From Massilia sp. IC2-278 (GTDB lineage Bacteria; Pseudomonadota; Gammaproteobacteria; Burkholderiales; Burkholderiaceae_D): DNA of 64,000 bases. The DNA lies in contig NZ_JAJFES010000008.1 of NCBI RefSeq assembly GCF_020708045.1, positions 1-64,000 of the forward strand, given 5' to 3'. Position 1 is the first letter of the stretch; the number at the start of each line of letters is the position of its first letter. The notes under the pieces are model-generated. The model saw only the letters and a list, made by a program, of their open reading frames with translations, did not search any database and was not told the origin of the DNA. Shown here in pieces: positions 8,372 through 17,754 of this stretch. The translations under genes and the position numbers were made by a program.

Positions 8372-10108
8372 ATGAAATACCTTCTCGCTCCACTCGTGCT
8401 GGCCTTGGCCGCCGGCGCCGCCGCTACAGCTGCCGCCGAAGCACCCGCCACCAAACCCGGCCCCGCCAGCGTCGCCGAACTGACCACCATGGCGAAACGC
8501 TTCGCCCCCATTGAACTGCGCGCCGACACCTCCAAGCTCTCGCAAGGCGACCGCGCCGCCATCGCCAAGCTGGTCGAGGCCGCGAAGATCGTCGACACCC
8601 TGCAACTGCGCCAGCGCTGGGCCAGCAACGAAGCCCTGTGGGCCGCCCTGCAAAAGGACAACTCCCCGCTCGGCAAGGCGCGCCAGGATTACTTCTGGCT
8701 GAACAAGGGCCCGTGGTCGATCATCGACGGCAACCGCTCCTTCATGCCCGCCGAGTACGCCGGCATCGCCATCCCCGCACGCAAGCCCGACGCCGCCAAC
8801 TTCTATCCGGCCGGCGCCACCAAGGAAGCCCTGGAAGCCTGGATGAACGCACTGCCGGCGAAAGACAAGGAAGCCGCCCAGTGGTACTTCACCGTCATCC
8901 GCAACGACAAGGCCGGCAAGTTCCGCACCGTGAAGTATTCCGAGGAATACAAGCCGGAGCTGGAGAAACTGGCCAAGCTGCTGCGCGAAGCCGCCAGCCA
9001 CACCGACAACGCCTCGCTGAAGAAATTCCTGAGCCTGCGCGCCGACGCCTTCCTGTCGAACGACTACCTGGCCTCGGACTTCGCCTGGATGGACCTCGAC
9101 AGCCCGGTCGACATCACGATCGGACCCTACGAGACCTATAACGACGAACTGTTCGGCTACAAGGCCGCCTTCGAAGCCTACGTCAGCGTGCGCGATCCCG
9201 AGGAAACCCGGAAGCTGGACTTCTTCGGCAAGCACATGCAGGAGCTGGAAGACAACCTGCCGATCGACAAGCAATACCGCAACCCGAAGGTCGGGGCGAT
9301 GGCGCCCATGGTGGTGGTGAACCAGGTCTACGGCGCCGGCGACGGCAACATGGGCGTGCAGACCGCCGCCTACAATTTGCCGAACGACGAGCGCATCATC
9401 CGCGAGCGCGGCTCCAAGCGCGTGATGCTGAAGAACATCCAGGAAGCGAAGTTCGAATCGACCCTGAAGCCGATCACGAAACTGGTCCTGCGTCCGCAAG
9501 ACCAGAATGACCTCGACTTCAATTCCTTCTTCACCCACATCCTGGCCCACGAAATCACCCACGGCCTGGGCCCGCATGTGACCAAGCAGGGCGGCAAGGA
9601 ATCGACGCCGCGCCAGGATTTGAAAGAGACCTACTCGACCATCGAGGAAGCGAAGGCCGACGTCACTGGCCTCTGGGCCCTGGCCTACATGATGGACAAG
9701 GGGCAGTTGAAGGACACGCTGGGGCAGGGCGAGGCGGCCGAGCGCAAGCTGTACAACACCTTCCTGGCTTCGTGCTTCCGCACGCTGCACTTCGGCCTGA
9801 CCGATTCGCACGCGCGCGGCATGGCGATCCAGGTGAACTACCTGCTCGATAAGGGCGCTTTCGTCTCGCACGGCGACGGCACCTTCTCGGTCGACTTCAA
9901 GAAGATCAAGCAGGCGGTGATCGACCTGGACCGCGAGTTCCTCACCATCGAGGCGACCGGCGACTATGCACGCGCCAAGGCGATGATGGCGCACTATGTG
10001 GTCATCCGTCCGGACGTGCAAAAGGCGCTCGACAAGATGAAGGCGGTGCCGAACGATATCCGTCCAGCCTTTGTCACGGCTGCCTCGTTGACCGGCGCAA
10101 GCAAGTAA
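8372..10108 (+). CDS. Secreted M49-like (dipeptidyl-peptidase III family) metallopeptidase
   Basis: A 578-residue exported protein. The first 24 residues form a signal peptide ending near AAEA. A zinc motif AHEITHGLGPH carries H393, E394 and H397, and a second glutamate motif IEEAKADVTGLW lies about 30 residues later. These patterns match bacterial relatives of peptidase M49, although classical DPP III has HExxxH rather than HExxH. It probably cleaves peptides in the periplasm. The ATG at 8372 follows AGGGGA and opens the signal peptide directly. It stands alone, between a repeat element and a strong hairpin. Confidence 0.78.
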   Translation: MKYLLAPLVLALAAGAAATAAAEAPATKPGPASVAELTTMAKRFAPIELRADTSKLSQGDRAAIAKLVEAAKIVDTLQLRQRWASNEALWAALQKDNSPLGKARQDYFWLNKGPWSIIDGNRSFMPAEYAGIAIPARKPDAANFYPAGATKEALEAWMNALPAKDKEAAQWYFTVIRNDKAGKFRTVKYSEEYKPELEKLAKLLREAASHTDNASLKKFLSLRADAFLSNDYLASDFAWMDLDSPVDITIGPYETYNDELFGYKAAFEAYVSVRDPEETRKLDFFGKHMQELEDNLPIDKQYRNPKVGAMAPMVVVNQVYGAGDGNMGVQTAAYNLPNDERIIRERGSKRVMLKNIQEAKFESTLKPITKLVLRPQDQNDLDFNSFFTHILAHEITHGLGPHVTKQGGKESTPRQDLKETYSTIEEAKADVTGLWALAYMMDKGQLKDTLGQGEAAERKLYNTFLASCFRTLHFGLTDSHARGMAIQVNYLLDKGAFVSHGDGTFSVDFKKIKQAVIDLDREFLTIEATGDYARAKAMMAHYVVIRPDVQKALDKMKAVPNDIRPAFVTAASLTGASK

Positions 10109-10118
10109 AACGCCCGAT

Positions 10119-10157
10119 GTGCAGCTTTTGACACGCTTTGTTGTCAAAAAGCTGCAC
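10119..10157 (+). terminator. Strong hairpin after the M49-like peptidase
   Basis: GTGCAGCTTTTGACA pairs with TGTCAAAAAGCTGCAC across an eight-base loop, with one bulged A. The stem of about 15 bp starts 10 bp after the peptidase stop. There is no uninterrupted T-run after it, but termination is the likely role. Confidence 0.55.
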
Positions 10158-10276
10158 ACGATTGAAACGCAGCCGATTTTTTGAAGACCGTTTTGCTATA
10201 GTCGCGCCCGCATTTCCTGCGGGCAATAACGCCTCGCGCTTCTCCGGCGCTGCGCAGGACGACTAGCGAGACTCCA

Positions 10277-11905
10277 ATGTTTTCTTCAAGAATGACGATC
10301 GGCACCCGCCTGGCGCTCGGGTTCGGCGCCGTGCTGGCCCTCATGATGCTGCTGACCGCGCTTGCGGTCAGCCGCGTCGGCACCATCGATGCCACCCTCA
10401 ACCGCATCAACGACGTCAACAACGTCAAGCAGCGCCATGCCATCAACTTCCGCGGCAGCGTGCACGACCGCGCGATCGCCTTGCGCGACGTGGTGCTGGC
10501 CGGCGATGCCGCCGCCGCCCGCCCGGCCCTGGCCCAGATCGAGCAGCTGGCCGCCAATTACGCGCAGGCCGGCGTGGCGCTCGACGCCATGTTCGGCGCG
10601 CGCACCGACATCCTGCCGGAAGAACGCGCGGCGCTGGCCGCGATCAAGGACAACGAACGCCAGGCCCAGCCGCTGATCGCCCAGGTGATCGCCCTGCGCA
10701 TGGCCGGCGACAGCGATGCCGCCCACACGCTGCTGGCGCAGCAGGCCGCGCCGGCGTTCGTCGCCTGGCTGGCCGGCGTGAACCGCCTGATCGACCTCGA
10801 GGAAAGGCTGAACAAGGAGTCGGCCGCCGAGGCGCGTGCGCTGACTGGCAGCTTCTTTGCCTGGATGCTGGTCCTGTGCGCGATTGCCGTGGCGGCCGGG
10901 GCGCTGGCGGCCTGGTACATCAGCCGCAGCCTGCTGCGCCAGCTCGGTGGACAGCCCGGTTATGCCGCCCACATCGTCGGCCGCATCGCCGCCGGCGAGC
11001 TGGACGTGCGCATCCGCACCGCGCCCGGCGACCGCTCCAGCCTGCTGTACGCGATGCAGGGCATGCGCGACAGCCTGGTCGGCATCGTGTCCCAGGTACG
11101 CGCCGGCACCCTGGCCATCGCCAACGCCTCCACCGAGATCGCCGCCGGCAACCACGACCTGGCGCAGCGCACCGAGCGCCAGGCGCGCACCCTGATGGAT
11201 ACCGCCGCCTCGATGGAAGAACTGACCGGCACCGTGCGCCAGAATGCCGACAATGCGCGCCAGGCGAATGTATTGGCCGAGTCCGCTTCGCAGGTGGCGG
11301 TGCGCGGCGGCGCCGTGGTGTCGCAGGTGGTCGAGACCATGGCCTCGATCAACGATTCGTCGAAACAGATTGTGGACATCATCGGCGTCATCGACACGAT
11401 TGCCTTCCAGACGAATATCCTGGCCCTGAATGCCGCCGTGGAAGCGGCGCGCGCGGGCGAACAGGGGCGTGGTTTCGCGGTCGTGGCCACCGAGGTGCGC
11501 AACCTGGCCCAGCGTTCGGCCGCCGCCGCCAAGGAGATCAAGGCGCTGATCGGCAGTTCGGTCGAACGGGTCGATGCCGGCGCGCGCCTGGTCGACGCGG
11601 CCGGCAGCACGATGGACGAGATTGTCAGCAGCGTGAAGCGCGTGACCGACATCATGGCCGAGATCAGCGCGGCCAGCGCCGAGCAGAGCGCAGGCATCGG
11701 CCAGGTGAACCTTGCCATCGGCCGCATGGACGAGGCAACGCGCCAGAACGCCACCCTGGTCGAGCAGGCCGAAGCGGCGGCGGATGCGATGCAGGATGAG
11801 GCGGCCGCGCTGGCGAAACTGGTCAGTGTGTTCAAAATGGCACAGCCGGGAAAGCAAACTGTCGCGTTCGCGCCGCAGAAGAGGGCGCTGGCGTTGCCGG
11901 TTTGA
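10277..11905 (+). CDS. Methyl-accepting chemotaxis protein
   Basis: A 542-residue transmembrane chemoreceptor. Helix one (about 11-32) and helix two (about 192-214) enclose a periplasmic four-helix-bundle-like sensor of roughly 155 residues. HAMP follows, then the long cytoplasmic coiled coil with the conserved tip sequence [20 protein letters not shown] and the motif [17 protein letters not shown]. There is no C-terminal CheR/CheB pentapeptide tether. No other chemotaxis gene is nearby, so it is an orphan receptor feeding an array encoded elsewhere; its ligand is unknown. Confidence 0.93.
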   Translation: MFSSRMTIGTRLALGFGAVLALMMLLTALAVSRVGTIDATLNRINDVNNVKQRHAINFRGSVHDRAIALRDVVLAGDAAAARPALAQIEQLAANYAQAGVALDAMFGARTDILPEERAALAAIKDNERQAQPLIAQVIALRMAGDSDAAHTLLAQQAAPAFVAWLAGVNRLIDLEERLNKESAAEARALTGSFFAWMLVLCAIAVAAGALAAWYISRSLLRQLGGQPGYAAHIVGRIAAGELDVRIRTAPGDRSSLLYAMQGMRDSLVGIVSQVRAGTLAIANASTEIAAGNHDLAQRTERQARTLMDTAASMEELTGTVRQNADNARQANVLAESASQVAVRGGAVVSQVVETMASINDSSKQIVDIIGVIDTIAFQTNILALNAAVEAARAGEQGRGFAVVATEVRNLAQRSAAAAKEIKALIGSSVERVDAGARLVDAAGSTMDEIVSSVKRVTDIMAEISAASAEQSAGIGQVNLAIGRMDEATRQNATLVEQAEAAADAMQDEAAALAKLVSVFKMAQPGKQTVAFAPQKRALALPV

Positions 11906-12019
11906 ACACGGACAAAAATATTTCTGATTGGGAAGATATTCTCGGTTCTAGAATTGCTTGAGAGCATTTGAGCTCGATGCGTTTTAGCGCAGTACATCCA
12001 GTACAACCGGAAGTCTTCC

Positions 12020-12715
12020 ATGTCCAAGTATCTTGCAGCTGCCGCCTTCGCCACCCTGTTCGCCGGCGCCGGCGCCCGGTCCGCCGAACTGACCGCCCTC
12101 GAGGGGCGCTGGCTGCAGGCGGCGGCGCCGGTCCTGTCCTATTCCCAGAAGCTGGCGCTGCCGATCGACATCGTGGTCCAGCCCCAGCCGCGCGCCAACG
12201 ACGTACCGCTGGCCATGGGCTTCGACAAGGGGCGCTGCAAGCTGGTGCTGACCCTGCGCGGCAACCCCCAGGCGGAGACCATACTCGACGGCGTGCCCGA
12301 TGCCCAGCGCGGCGAACTGATCGAGGCGATGACGGCCCACGAAGTGGCGCATTGCTGGCGCCACGTGCGCGGCGCCTGGAAGGCCTTGCCGGCCGGCTTC
12401 GTCGAGGTGGGCGAGGAGCGCGCCGCCAGCAGCGAACTGCTGGCCGCTTCTAAAGCGATGCGCGAAGCGCGGCGCGAGGAAGCCTATGCCGACCTGGCCG
12501 CCCTGGCCTGGACCCGCCAGCGCAATCCCGATGCCTACGGCCGCGTGCATGCCTGGTTCGAGGCGGTGCGCAGGGAGCAGCCGGTAGCGCGCAGCGGGCA
12601 CGACACCCGCCTCTGGGTGGAACTGGCGCGCGACGCCAGCCGTCTCGGCAATACCGGCGCCCCGTTCGACGATGCGGCGCCGCTCTGGCGCGAGGGCTTG
12701 CTGAAGGCCGAGTAA
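12020..12715 (+). CDS. Exported protein with HEVAH zinc-protease-like motif
   Basis: A 231-residue protein with a signal peptide of about 22 residues (cleavage near GARSAE). MTAHEVAHCWRHVRGAW places H107, E108 and H111 in an HExxH motif typical of zinc metallopeptidases, and YADLAALAWTRQ further on could supply the third ligand. The two remaining cysteines could form a disulfide. No established family was recognised. A promoter could lie in the AT-rich 114 bp before it. Role in the periplasm is inferred only from the signal and motif. Confidence 0.6.
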   Translation: MSKYLAAAAFATLFAGAGARSAELTALEGRWLQAAAPVLSYSQKLALPIDIVVQPQPRANDVPLAMGFDKGRCKLVLTLRGNPQAETILDGVPDAQRGELIEAMTAHEVAHCWRHVRGAWKALPAGFVEVGEERAASSELLAASKAMREARREEAYADLAALAWTRQRNPDAYGRVHAWFEAVRREQPVARSGHDTRLWVELARDASRLGNTGAPFDDAAPLWREGLLKAE

Positions 12716-12851
12716 ATCCTTCGATGGCGGCCGCATGCGCTGCCGCAGCGCGTTCATGGTTTTTCCGGCAACGGTACGCTGTCGCACAGAAGTTGGTGGG
12801 GGTGCGGCGTTTAATGACGCCATCACAACAACCGACATGAGGGACACTGCC

Positions 12852-14042
12852 ATGAACTCCTTGCTTGCAACCCTGCTTGCCACCGCAGCCGGCGCCAGCT
12901 TCGCCGTCGCTCCTGCCCAGGCCCAGACCCAGGACGCGGCGGGCTACCGCGATGCCGTCCAAAAAGTGTCGGCCGACTACAAGACGGCCAGCGCCAAGTG
13001 CGATGCCATGAAGGGCAACGACAAGGACGTCTGCATGGCCGAGGCCAAGGTGGCCCGTGCACGCGGCGAATCGCAGGCCGTGGCCAAGTACGAGAACAGC
13101 GAATCGGCCCGCTCGCACGCCCGCGAAAAAGTCGCGGACGCCGACTACGACCTCGCCAAGGAAAAATGCGATGCCCGCAGCGGCGCCGACAAGGACAGCT
13201 GCATGGACAATGCCAAGTCGGTGCACACTGCCGCCCTGGCCGATGCCAAGGCCGGACGCGACGGCTCCACGGCGCTCGGTTCCAGCGGCAGCGCCGGCCT
13301 GATCGCCAGCACCGACACCAAGGACCCGGCCAAGGCCGCAGCCGTTGCCAAGTGCGAACAGGCGACCGGCGGGAGCAGCGCCGGCTGCCTGGTCGACAGC
13401 AAGGGCAACGTGACCACCATGGCCAACCGCGCCGAGAACGCCACCGACCGCGCCGCCGACAAGACCCGCGCCGCCGCCTCGACCGCCGTCGACAAGACCA
13501 AGGAAGTCGCCTCCACCGCCGTCGACAAGACCAAGGCCGCCGCCTCCACCGTGGCCGAGAAGACCGGCCTGGACGGCGCCGGCGAACGCCTGCGCGCCGC
13601 CGGTTCGACCATCGCCCAGAAAACCGAGAGCGCGGTCGACAACCTCGGCGACAAAACCCGCCAGGCCGCGGCCAGCGCCAAGGAAAACACGCAGGAGGCG
13701 ATGCAGACCGCCGGCGAGAAGACGCGCGACACCGCCGCCACTGTAGCCGACCGCACCGACCGTGCCACCGACAAGGCGGCCGACAACACGCGCGAGGCAA
13801 CCCGCGACGCCACCCGCGGCACGGCCGTGGCCGCTTCCGACACGGCGATCACCACCAAGGTCAAGGCGAACATCTTCAAGGAGCCCGAGCTGAAATCGAT
13901 GGCGATCCACGTCGAAACCGAGAAGGGCGTGGTGATGCTGAGCGGCTTCGTCGAATCGAAGGCCGAGGCCGACAAGGCCGTGAAGGTGGCCAAGGAAGTC
14001 GATGGCGTGACCAGCGTGAAGAGCGCAATCAAGGTCAAGTAA
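12852..14042 (+). CDS. Exported repeat protein with C-terminal BON domain
   Basis: A 396-residue exported protein. A signal peptide ends near AQAQT. The middle third (about 195-325) is made of roughly 11-residue repeats rich in alanine, lysine and threonine, such as AASTAVDKTKEVASTAVDKT, that resemble LEA-type or apolipoprotein-like amphipathic helices. The last 68 residues form a BON domain with VKANIFKEPELKSMAIHVE and GVVMLSGFVESK. BON domains bind membrane or surface polymers and occur in OsmY-like stress proteins, so a role in envelope or osmotic stress is plausible. GAGGGA precedes the ATG. The stop is followed in frame by seven more sense codons and a second stop. Confidence 0.72.
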   Translation: MNSLLATLLATAAGASFAVAPAQAQTQDAAGYRDAVQKVSADYKTASAKCDAMKGNDKDVCMAEAKVARARGESQAVAKYENSESARSHAREKVADADYDLAKEKCDARSGADKDSCMDNAKSVHTAALADAKAGRDGSTALGSSGSAGLIASTDTKDPAKAAAVAKCEQATGGSSAGCLVDSKGNVTTMANRAENATDRAADKTRAAASTAVDKTKEVASTAVDKTKAAASTVAEKTGLDGAGERLRAAGSTIAQKTESAVDNLGDKTRQAAASAKENTQEAMQTAGEKTRDTAATVADRTDRATDKAADNTREATRDATRGTAVAASDTAITTKVKANIFKEPELKSMAIHVETEKGVVMLSGFVESKAEADKAVKVAKEVDGVTSVKSAIKVK

Positions 14043-14128
14043 GAGGCCAAGCAAGAGGCCAAGTAAGCGCTTGCCCATGTGCCGTGCCGCGCTGCGTGGC
14101 CGCTTGTTCCCGGCGCGGTTTTCCCGAT

Positions 14129-14152
14129 GCGGCCGTCCTTGAAGGCGGCCGC
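14129..14152 (+). terminator. Hairpin after the BON gene
   Basis: GCGGCCG (14129-14135) pairs with CGGCCGC (14146-14152); a run of seven T residues follows about 15 bases later. A probable transcription end between the BON gene and the HDOD gene. Confidence 0.45.
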
Positions 14153-14242
14153 GTGTCCATCGCTGTCGTTTTTTTACCGTCGCCCGGAGGCAAACCGGAC
14201 GGCGGCGGCAGCCCTGGCGCCTACCCACCCGGGATGGCGCGG

Positions 14243-14248
14243 TATAAT
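14243..14248 (+). promoter_or_regulatory. -10 element TATAAT for the HDOD gene
   Basis: A perfect TATAAT lies seven bases before the GTG at 14255, so the mRNA would be nearly leaderless. No clear -35 hexamer was seen. Confidence 0.5.
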
Positions 14249-14254
14249 TTTCGG

Positions 14255-15094
14255 GTGAATAAACTCGAAGCCTTTGGATTCATCGTGGCCCAGGCGGCCC
14301 GCGGTGACATTACCTTTCCTACCAGCGTGAACGCCGTGCTGCGCCTGCAGCAGGCGCTCGACGATCCCGACTGTCCGCTCGACGACGCCATCCGCCTCGT
14401 GCTGGCCGAGCCGCAACTGGCCGCGCGCACCGTGGCGCTGGCCAATTCGGCCGCGTTTTCCGGCGGCGGCGGTCCGCCCGTGACCAACGTGCGCGCGGCC
14501 GTGATCCGCATCGGCTACCGCCGCCTGCAGGCCCTGGTGGCCAGCCTGGTGGTGCGCCAGTTCGGCAGCCGCATCAAGGACCCCGGCCTGCGCATCAAGG
14601 CCGAGCAGCTGTGGGAGCACACGGTGCACGTGGCGGCGCTGGCCCAGGCGCTGGCGCGGCGCGTCACCTTCGTCAATCCCGACACGGCCCTGTTCGCCGG
14701 CATCATCCACGAGGTCGGCGGCTTCTACCTGCTCTCGCGCGCCGACGAATTCCCCGGCCTGCTCGACGACGACACCGAGAAGTGGGGCGAGCTGTGCGAA
14801 GACGTGGTCAGCCTCGAGGTGCTGAAGAAGCTGTCGGTGCCGGCGCCGGTGGCCGACGCCATCGGCGAACTGCGCCGCGGCTGGATCAACATGCCGCCCT
14901 CGACCCTGCTCGACACCCTGCTGCTGGCGAACCAGTACGCGCCGGTGCCGTCGCCGCTGGGCGCGGCGCCGGCCGAGCTGCCGGCCCACGGCGACAGCGC
15001 GCTCGACTTCGTGCTCGACGAAGAGATGCTGGCCGAGATCCGCGCCGAGGCGGCCGAGACCCAGGCAATCATGGGCGGGCCGCTGCTGGTCTGA
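14255..15094 (+). CDS. HDOD-domain signalling protein
   Basis: A 279-residue protein with an HDOD domain (about 20-215). It has the family's start pattern VNKLEAFGFIVAQAARGDIT, LANSAAFSGG and the helical core VRAAVIRIGYRRLQALV. HDOD proteins are catalytically degenerate relatives of HD hydrolases and act in signalling, often tied to chemotaxis, motility or c-di-GMP. The last 60 residues include an acidic segment. The GTG start is preferred because a consensus -10 sits just upstream; an ATG at 14234 would add seven residues and overlap that -10. It stands alone between hairpin-separated neighbours. Confidence 0.85.
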   Translation: MNKLEAFGFIVAQAARGDITFPTSVNAVLRLQQALDDPDCPLDDAIRLVLAEPQLAARTVALANSAAFSGGGGPPVTNVRAAVIRIGYRRLQALVASLVVRQFGSRIKDPGLRIKAEQLWEHTVHVAALAQALARRVTFVNPDTALFAGIIHEVGGFYLLSRADEFPGLLDDDTEKWGELCEDVVSLEVLKKLSVPAPVADAIGELRRGWINMPPSTLLDTLLLANQYAPVPSPLGAAPAELPAHGDSALDFVLDEEMLAEIRAEAAETQAIMGGPLLV

Positions 15095-15184
15095 TCCGGG
15101 CCAGCCTGGCGGCGGATTTTTACAGGAACCAAGGACGAGGCCAGCCGTTCTAACGCATGAGAGTCCATCTCGTGCGGAGGAAGC

Positions 15185-16786
15185 GTGGTGCGTCGCGTGG
15201 TCCTGGTCTGTCCGAAAACGGCGTCGTCATTCCTGCGGCTGCTGTGCCTGGCCTGCCTGCTGGCGGTGGCGCCGGCCTGCGCGCAGTCACGCGCGTCCGC
15301 AGCGGGCGGCGCCCATGGCGCTGCTCCTGCCGCCGCTCCTGCCGCTGCTTCTGCCCCGGTCGCCGCCTCCGCTGCCGTTTCGGTTTCCTTGCTCACCATC
15401 GACGGCCCGATCGGCCCGGCCTACGCCGACTACGTCGAACGCGGCATTGCCCGCGCCGCGCAAGAGCGGCGCGCCCTTGTCGTGCTCCAGCTCGACACGC
15501 CCGGCGGGCTCGACACCGCCATGCGCAGCACCGTCCGCGCCATCCTGGCCGCGCCGCTGCCGGTGGCCTGCTACGTCGCTCCCAGCGGCGCCCGCGCGGC
15601 CAGCGCCGGCACCTACATCCTCTACGCCTGCCACATCGCCGCCATGGCGCCCGGCACCAACCTGGGCGCGGCCACGCCGGTGCAGGTTGGCACGGGCGGT
15701 CCAGGCACGGCCAGTCAAGGCACGGGCGGTCAAGGCATGGCCAGTTCGAGCACGGCCAGTCCAGGCACGGCCAGTCCAGGCACGGGCGGTCCAGCTACGG
15801 CCGGTCCAAGTACGGCCAGTCCCGGGCCCACGGGTCCCGGCCTGCCCGCAGCCGGCAAGGACAAGGCGCCGTCGGCCATGGAGGCCAAGGCTGTCAACGA
15901 TGCCGCCGCCTACATCCGCGGCCTGGCCCAGCTGCGTGGGCGCAATGCGGACTGGGCCGAAAAATCGGTGCGCCAGTCGCTCAGTCTGTCGGCCGGCGAC
16001 GCGCTCGCCGCTGGCGTGATCGACATCGTGGCGCGCGACCTGGCGCAGTTGCTGGCGCTGGCCGACGGCCGCGTGGTGCGCGTGCAAAACGCCGACTGGC
16101 GCGTGGCCGTGGCCGGCGCCGGCGTGCTGGACGCCGCGCCCGACTGGCGCACGCGCTTCCTCGCCGTGATCGCCAACCCGAGCGTGGCGCTGATCCTGCT
16201 CACCGTCGGCATGTACGGCCTGCTGTTCGAATTCATGAGTCCGGGCGCGGTGCTGCCCGGCGTGATGGGTGCGATCTGCCTGCTGCTCGGGCTCTACGGC
16301 ATGCAGCTGCTGCCCATCAATTACTCGGGCCTGGCGCTGATCTGCTTCGGCCTGGCCTGCATGGTGGCCGAGGCTTTCCTGCCCAGCTTCGGCGTGATCG
16401 GCCTGGGTGGCGTGGTCGCCTTCGTGATCGGCGCGCTGCTGCTGATGGACAGCGAGGCGCCGGGCTTCGGCATGCCGCTCGGCTTCGTGGCGAGTGTCGG
16501 CATCACGGCGGCGCTGCTGGTTGGCGCCACGGCCCAGGTGGCGCTGCGCACGCGGCGCCGGCCCGCGCCCGGCATCACCGCGGGGCTGGAAGGAGAGATG
16601 GCCGAGATGCTGGGCGACGCCGTGCGCGAGGGCTGGGCGAACGTCGGCGGCGAGACCTGGCGCGTGGTCAGCGACACGCCGCTGCGCAAGCGCCAGCGCG
16701 TGCGCGTGATCGGGCGCAGCGGGCGCGTGCTGCGGGTCGTGCCTGCCGATGCATCGGCGAGCGCCCGTGCGCCGCCTGCCAACTAA
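15185..16786 (+). CDS. NfeD-type membrane protein with ClpP-like serine protease domain
   Basis: A 533-residue long-form NfeD. A signal or anchor helix (about 12-38) leads into a ClpP-like protease domain with [14 protein letters not shown] holding the probable catalytic serine; the basic partner probably lies in the helix with [11 protein letters not shown]. Four to five membrane helices (about 330-440) and a C-terminal OB-fold domain follow. It overlaps functionally with the slipin gene 43 bp downstream; NfeD and slipin pairs form membrane microdomain complexes. Between the two parts of the protease domain there is a glycine-, threonine- and serine-rich insert of about 45 residues, encoded by a 15-bp minisatellite, that most relatives would not have. 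The start codon is GTG. Confidence 0.88.
   Translation: MVRRVVLVCPKTASSFLRLLCLACLLAVAPACAQSRASAAGGAHGAAPAAAPAAASAPVAASAAVSVSLLTIDGPIGPAYADYVERGIARAAQERRALVVLQLDTPGGLDTAMRSTVRAILAAPLPVACYVAPSGARAASAGTYILYACHIAAMAPGTNLGAATPVQVGTGGPGTASQGTGGQGMASSSTASPGTASPGTGGPATAGPSTASPGPTGPGLPAAGKDKAPSAMEAKAVNDAAAYIRGLAQLRGRNADWAEKSVRQSLSLSAGDALAAGVIDIVARDLAQLLALADGRVVRVQNADWRVAVAGAGVLDAAPDWRTRFLAVIANPSVALILLTVGMYGLLFEFMSPGAVLPGVMGAICLLLGLYGMQLLPINYSGLALICFGLACMVAEAFLPSFGVIGLGGVVAFVIGALLLMDSEAPGFGMPLGFVASVGITAALLVGATAQVALRTRRRPAPGITAGLEGEMAEMLGDAVREGWANVGGETWRVVSDTPLRKRQRVRVIGRSGRVLRVVPADASASARAPPAN
15689..15823 (+). repeat. 15-bp minisatellite inside nfeD
   Basis: Nine imperfect tandem copies of a 15-bp unit close to GGCACGGCCAGTCCA encode pentapeptides such as GTASP and GTGGP. 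All copies keep length 15, so the frame is preserved. The copy number could change by slippage without breaking the gene. Confidence 0.85.
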
Positions 16787-16829
16787 CGGCGCGCCGCAGG
16801 CATCCGGCGCGCCCATCGAGGAGACTGCC

Positions 16830-17591
16830 ATGCTGTTCGAACTGGGTTTCGGCGTCGGCTTCCTGCTGATCCTGCTGGCGCTGCTGTTCGCGCTCTCGGT
16901 GCGCATCCTGCGCGAGTACGAGCGCGGCGTGGTGTTCCAGCTGGGGCGCTTCTGGTCGGTCAAGGGGCCGGGGCTGATCCTTCTGATTCCGGTGCTGCAG
17001 CAGATGGTGCGGGTCGATTTGCGCACCGTGGTGCTCGACGTGCCGAAACAGGATGTCATCTCGCGCGATAACGTCTCGGTGAAGGTGAACGCGGTGCTGT
17101 ACTTCCGCGTGATCGACCCCGAGCGCGCCATCATCCAGGTGGCCAACTTCATGGAAGCGACCAGCCAGCTGGCCCAGACCACGCTGCGCTCGGTGCTCGG
17201 CAAGCACGAGCTCGACGACATGCTGGCCGAGCGCGAGCGCCTCAACATCGACATCCAGCAAGTACTCGACGCCCAGACCGACGCCTGGGGCATCAAGGTG
17301 GCGAACGTCGAGATCAAGCATGTCGATCTCGACGAATCGATGGTGCGCGCGATCGCCCGCCAGGCCGAGGCCGAACGCGAGCGGCGCGCCAAGGTGATCC
17401 ACGCCGAGGGCGAATTGCAGGCGTCGGAAAAGCTGATGCAGGCGGCCGAGGTACTGGCGCGCGAAGGAGGAGCGATGCAGCTGCGCTATTTGCAGACCCT
17501 GTCCACGATTGCGGGAGACAAGACGGCGACCATCGTGTTTCCGCTGCCGGTCGACATGCTGGGCAGCCTGATGGAAAAGCGCGGGCGCTGA
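16830..17591 (+). CDS. Slipin/stomatin-family SPFH protein
   Basis: A 253-residue SPFH (prohibitin homology) protein with one N-terminal membrane hairpin (about 2-24) followed by the SPFH domain: [20 protein letters not shown], then [20 protein letters not shown]. An alanine- and glutamate-rich coiled coil (about 170-215) carries [20 protein letters not shown]. It oligomerizes into membrane scaffolds, and its gene adjacency to nfeD is a widely conserved pairing. GAGGAG lies nine bases before the ATG. Confidence 0.92.
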   Translation: MLFELGFGVGFLLILLALLFALSVRILREYERGVVFQLGRFWSVKGPGLILLIPVLQQMVRVDLRTVVLDVPKQDVISRDNVSVKVNAVLYFRVIDPERAIIQVANFMEATSQLAQTTLRSVLGKHELDDMLAERERLNIDIQQVLDAQTDAWGIKVANVEIKHVDLDESMVRAIARQAEAERERRAKVIHAEGELQASEKLMQAAEVLAREGGAMQLRYLQTLSTIAGDKTATIVFPLPVDMLGSLMEKRGR

Positions 17592-17605
17592 GCCAGGACG
17601 GCCTT

Positions 17606-17639
17606 CCATGCTCGTCAATGCATAACTGCACGAGCATGG
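17606..17639 (+). terminator. Hairpin after the nfeD-slipin pair
   Basis: CCATGCTCGT and ACGAGCATGG form a perfect 10-bp stem with a 14-base loop, 15 bp after the slipin stop. A second hairpin (TCGCAG with CTGCGA, 17646-17677) follows. The convergent MFS gene ends at 17755, so these separate the two units. Confidence 0.5.
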
Positions 17640-17754
17640 GGTATTTCGCAGCCTTCCGAAGACGATATCCGCTGCGAACCGCCGGCGCCCTGCACGTATT
17701 GTTCCAGGAGGCGAAGGTGCCAGCCCTGCGCCGGCCTGTACGCGGCAGGCCTGC

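Noticed and set aside
8237..10159. A 640-codon leftward frame antisense to the M49-like peptidase
   Set aside because: No motifs or ribosome binding site; the sense strand encodes a signal peptide and zinc motif.
15689..15823. Possible CRISPR array
   Set aside because: Units are contiguous 15-mers without spacers and lie in frame within nfeD.
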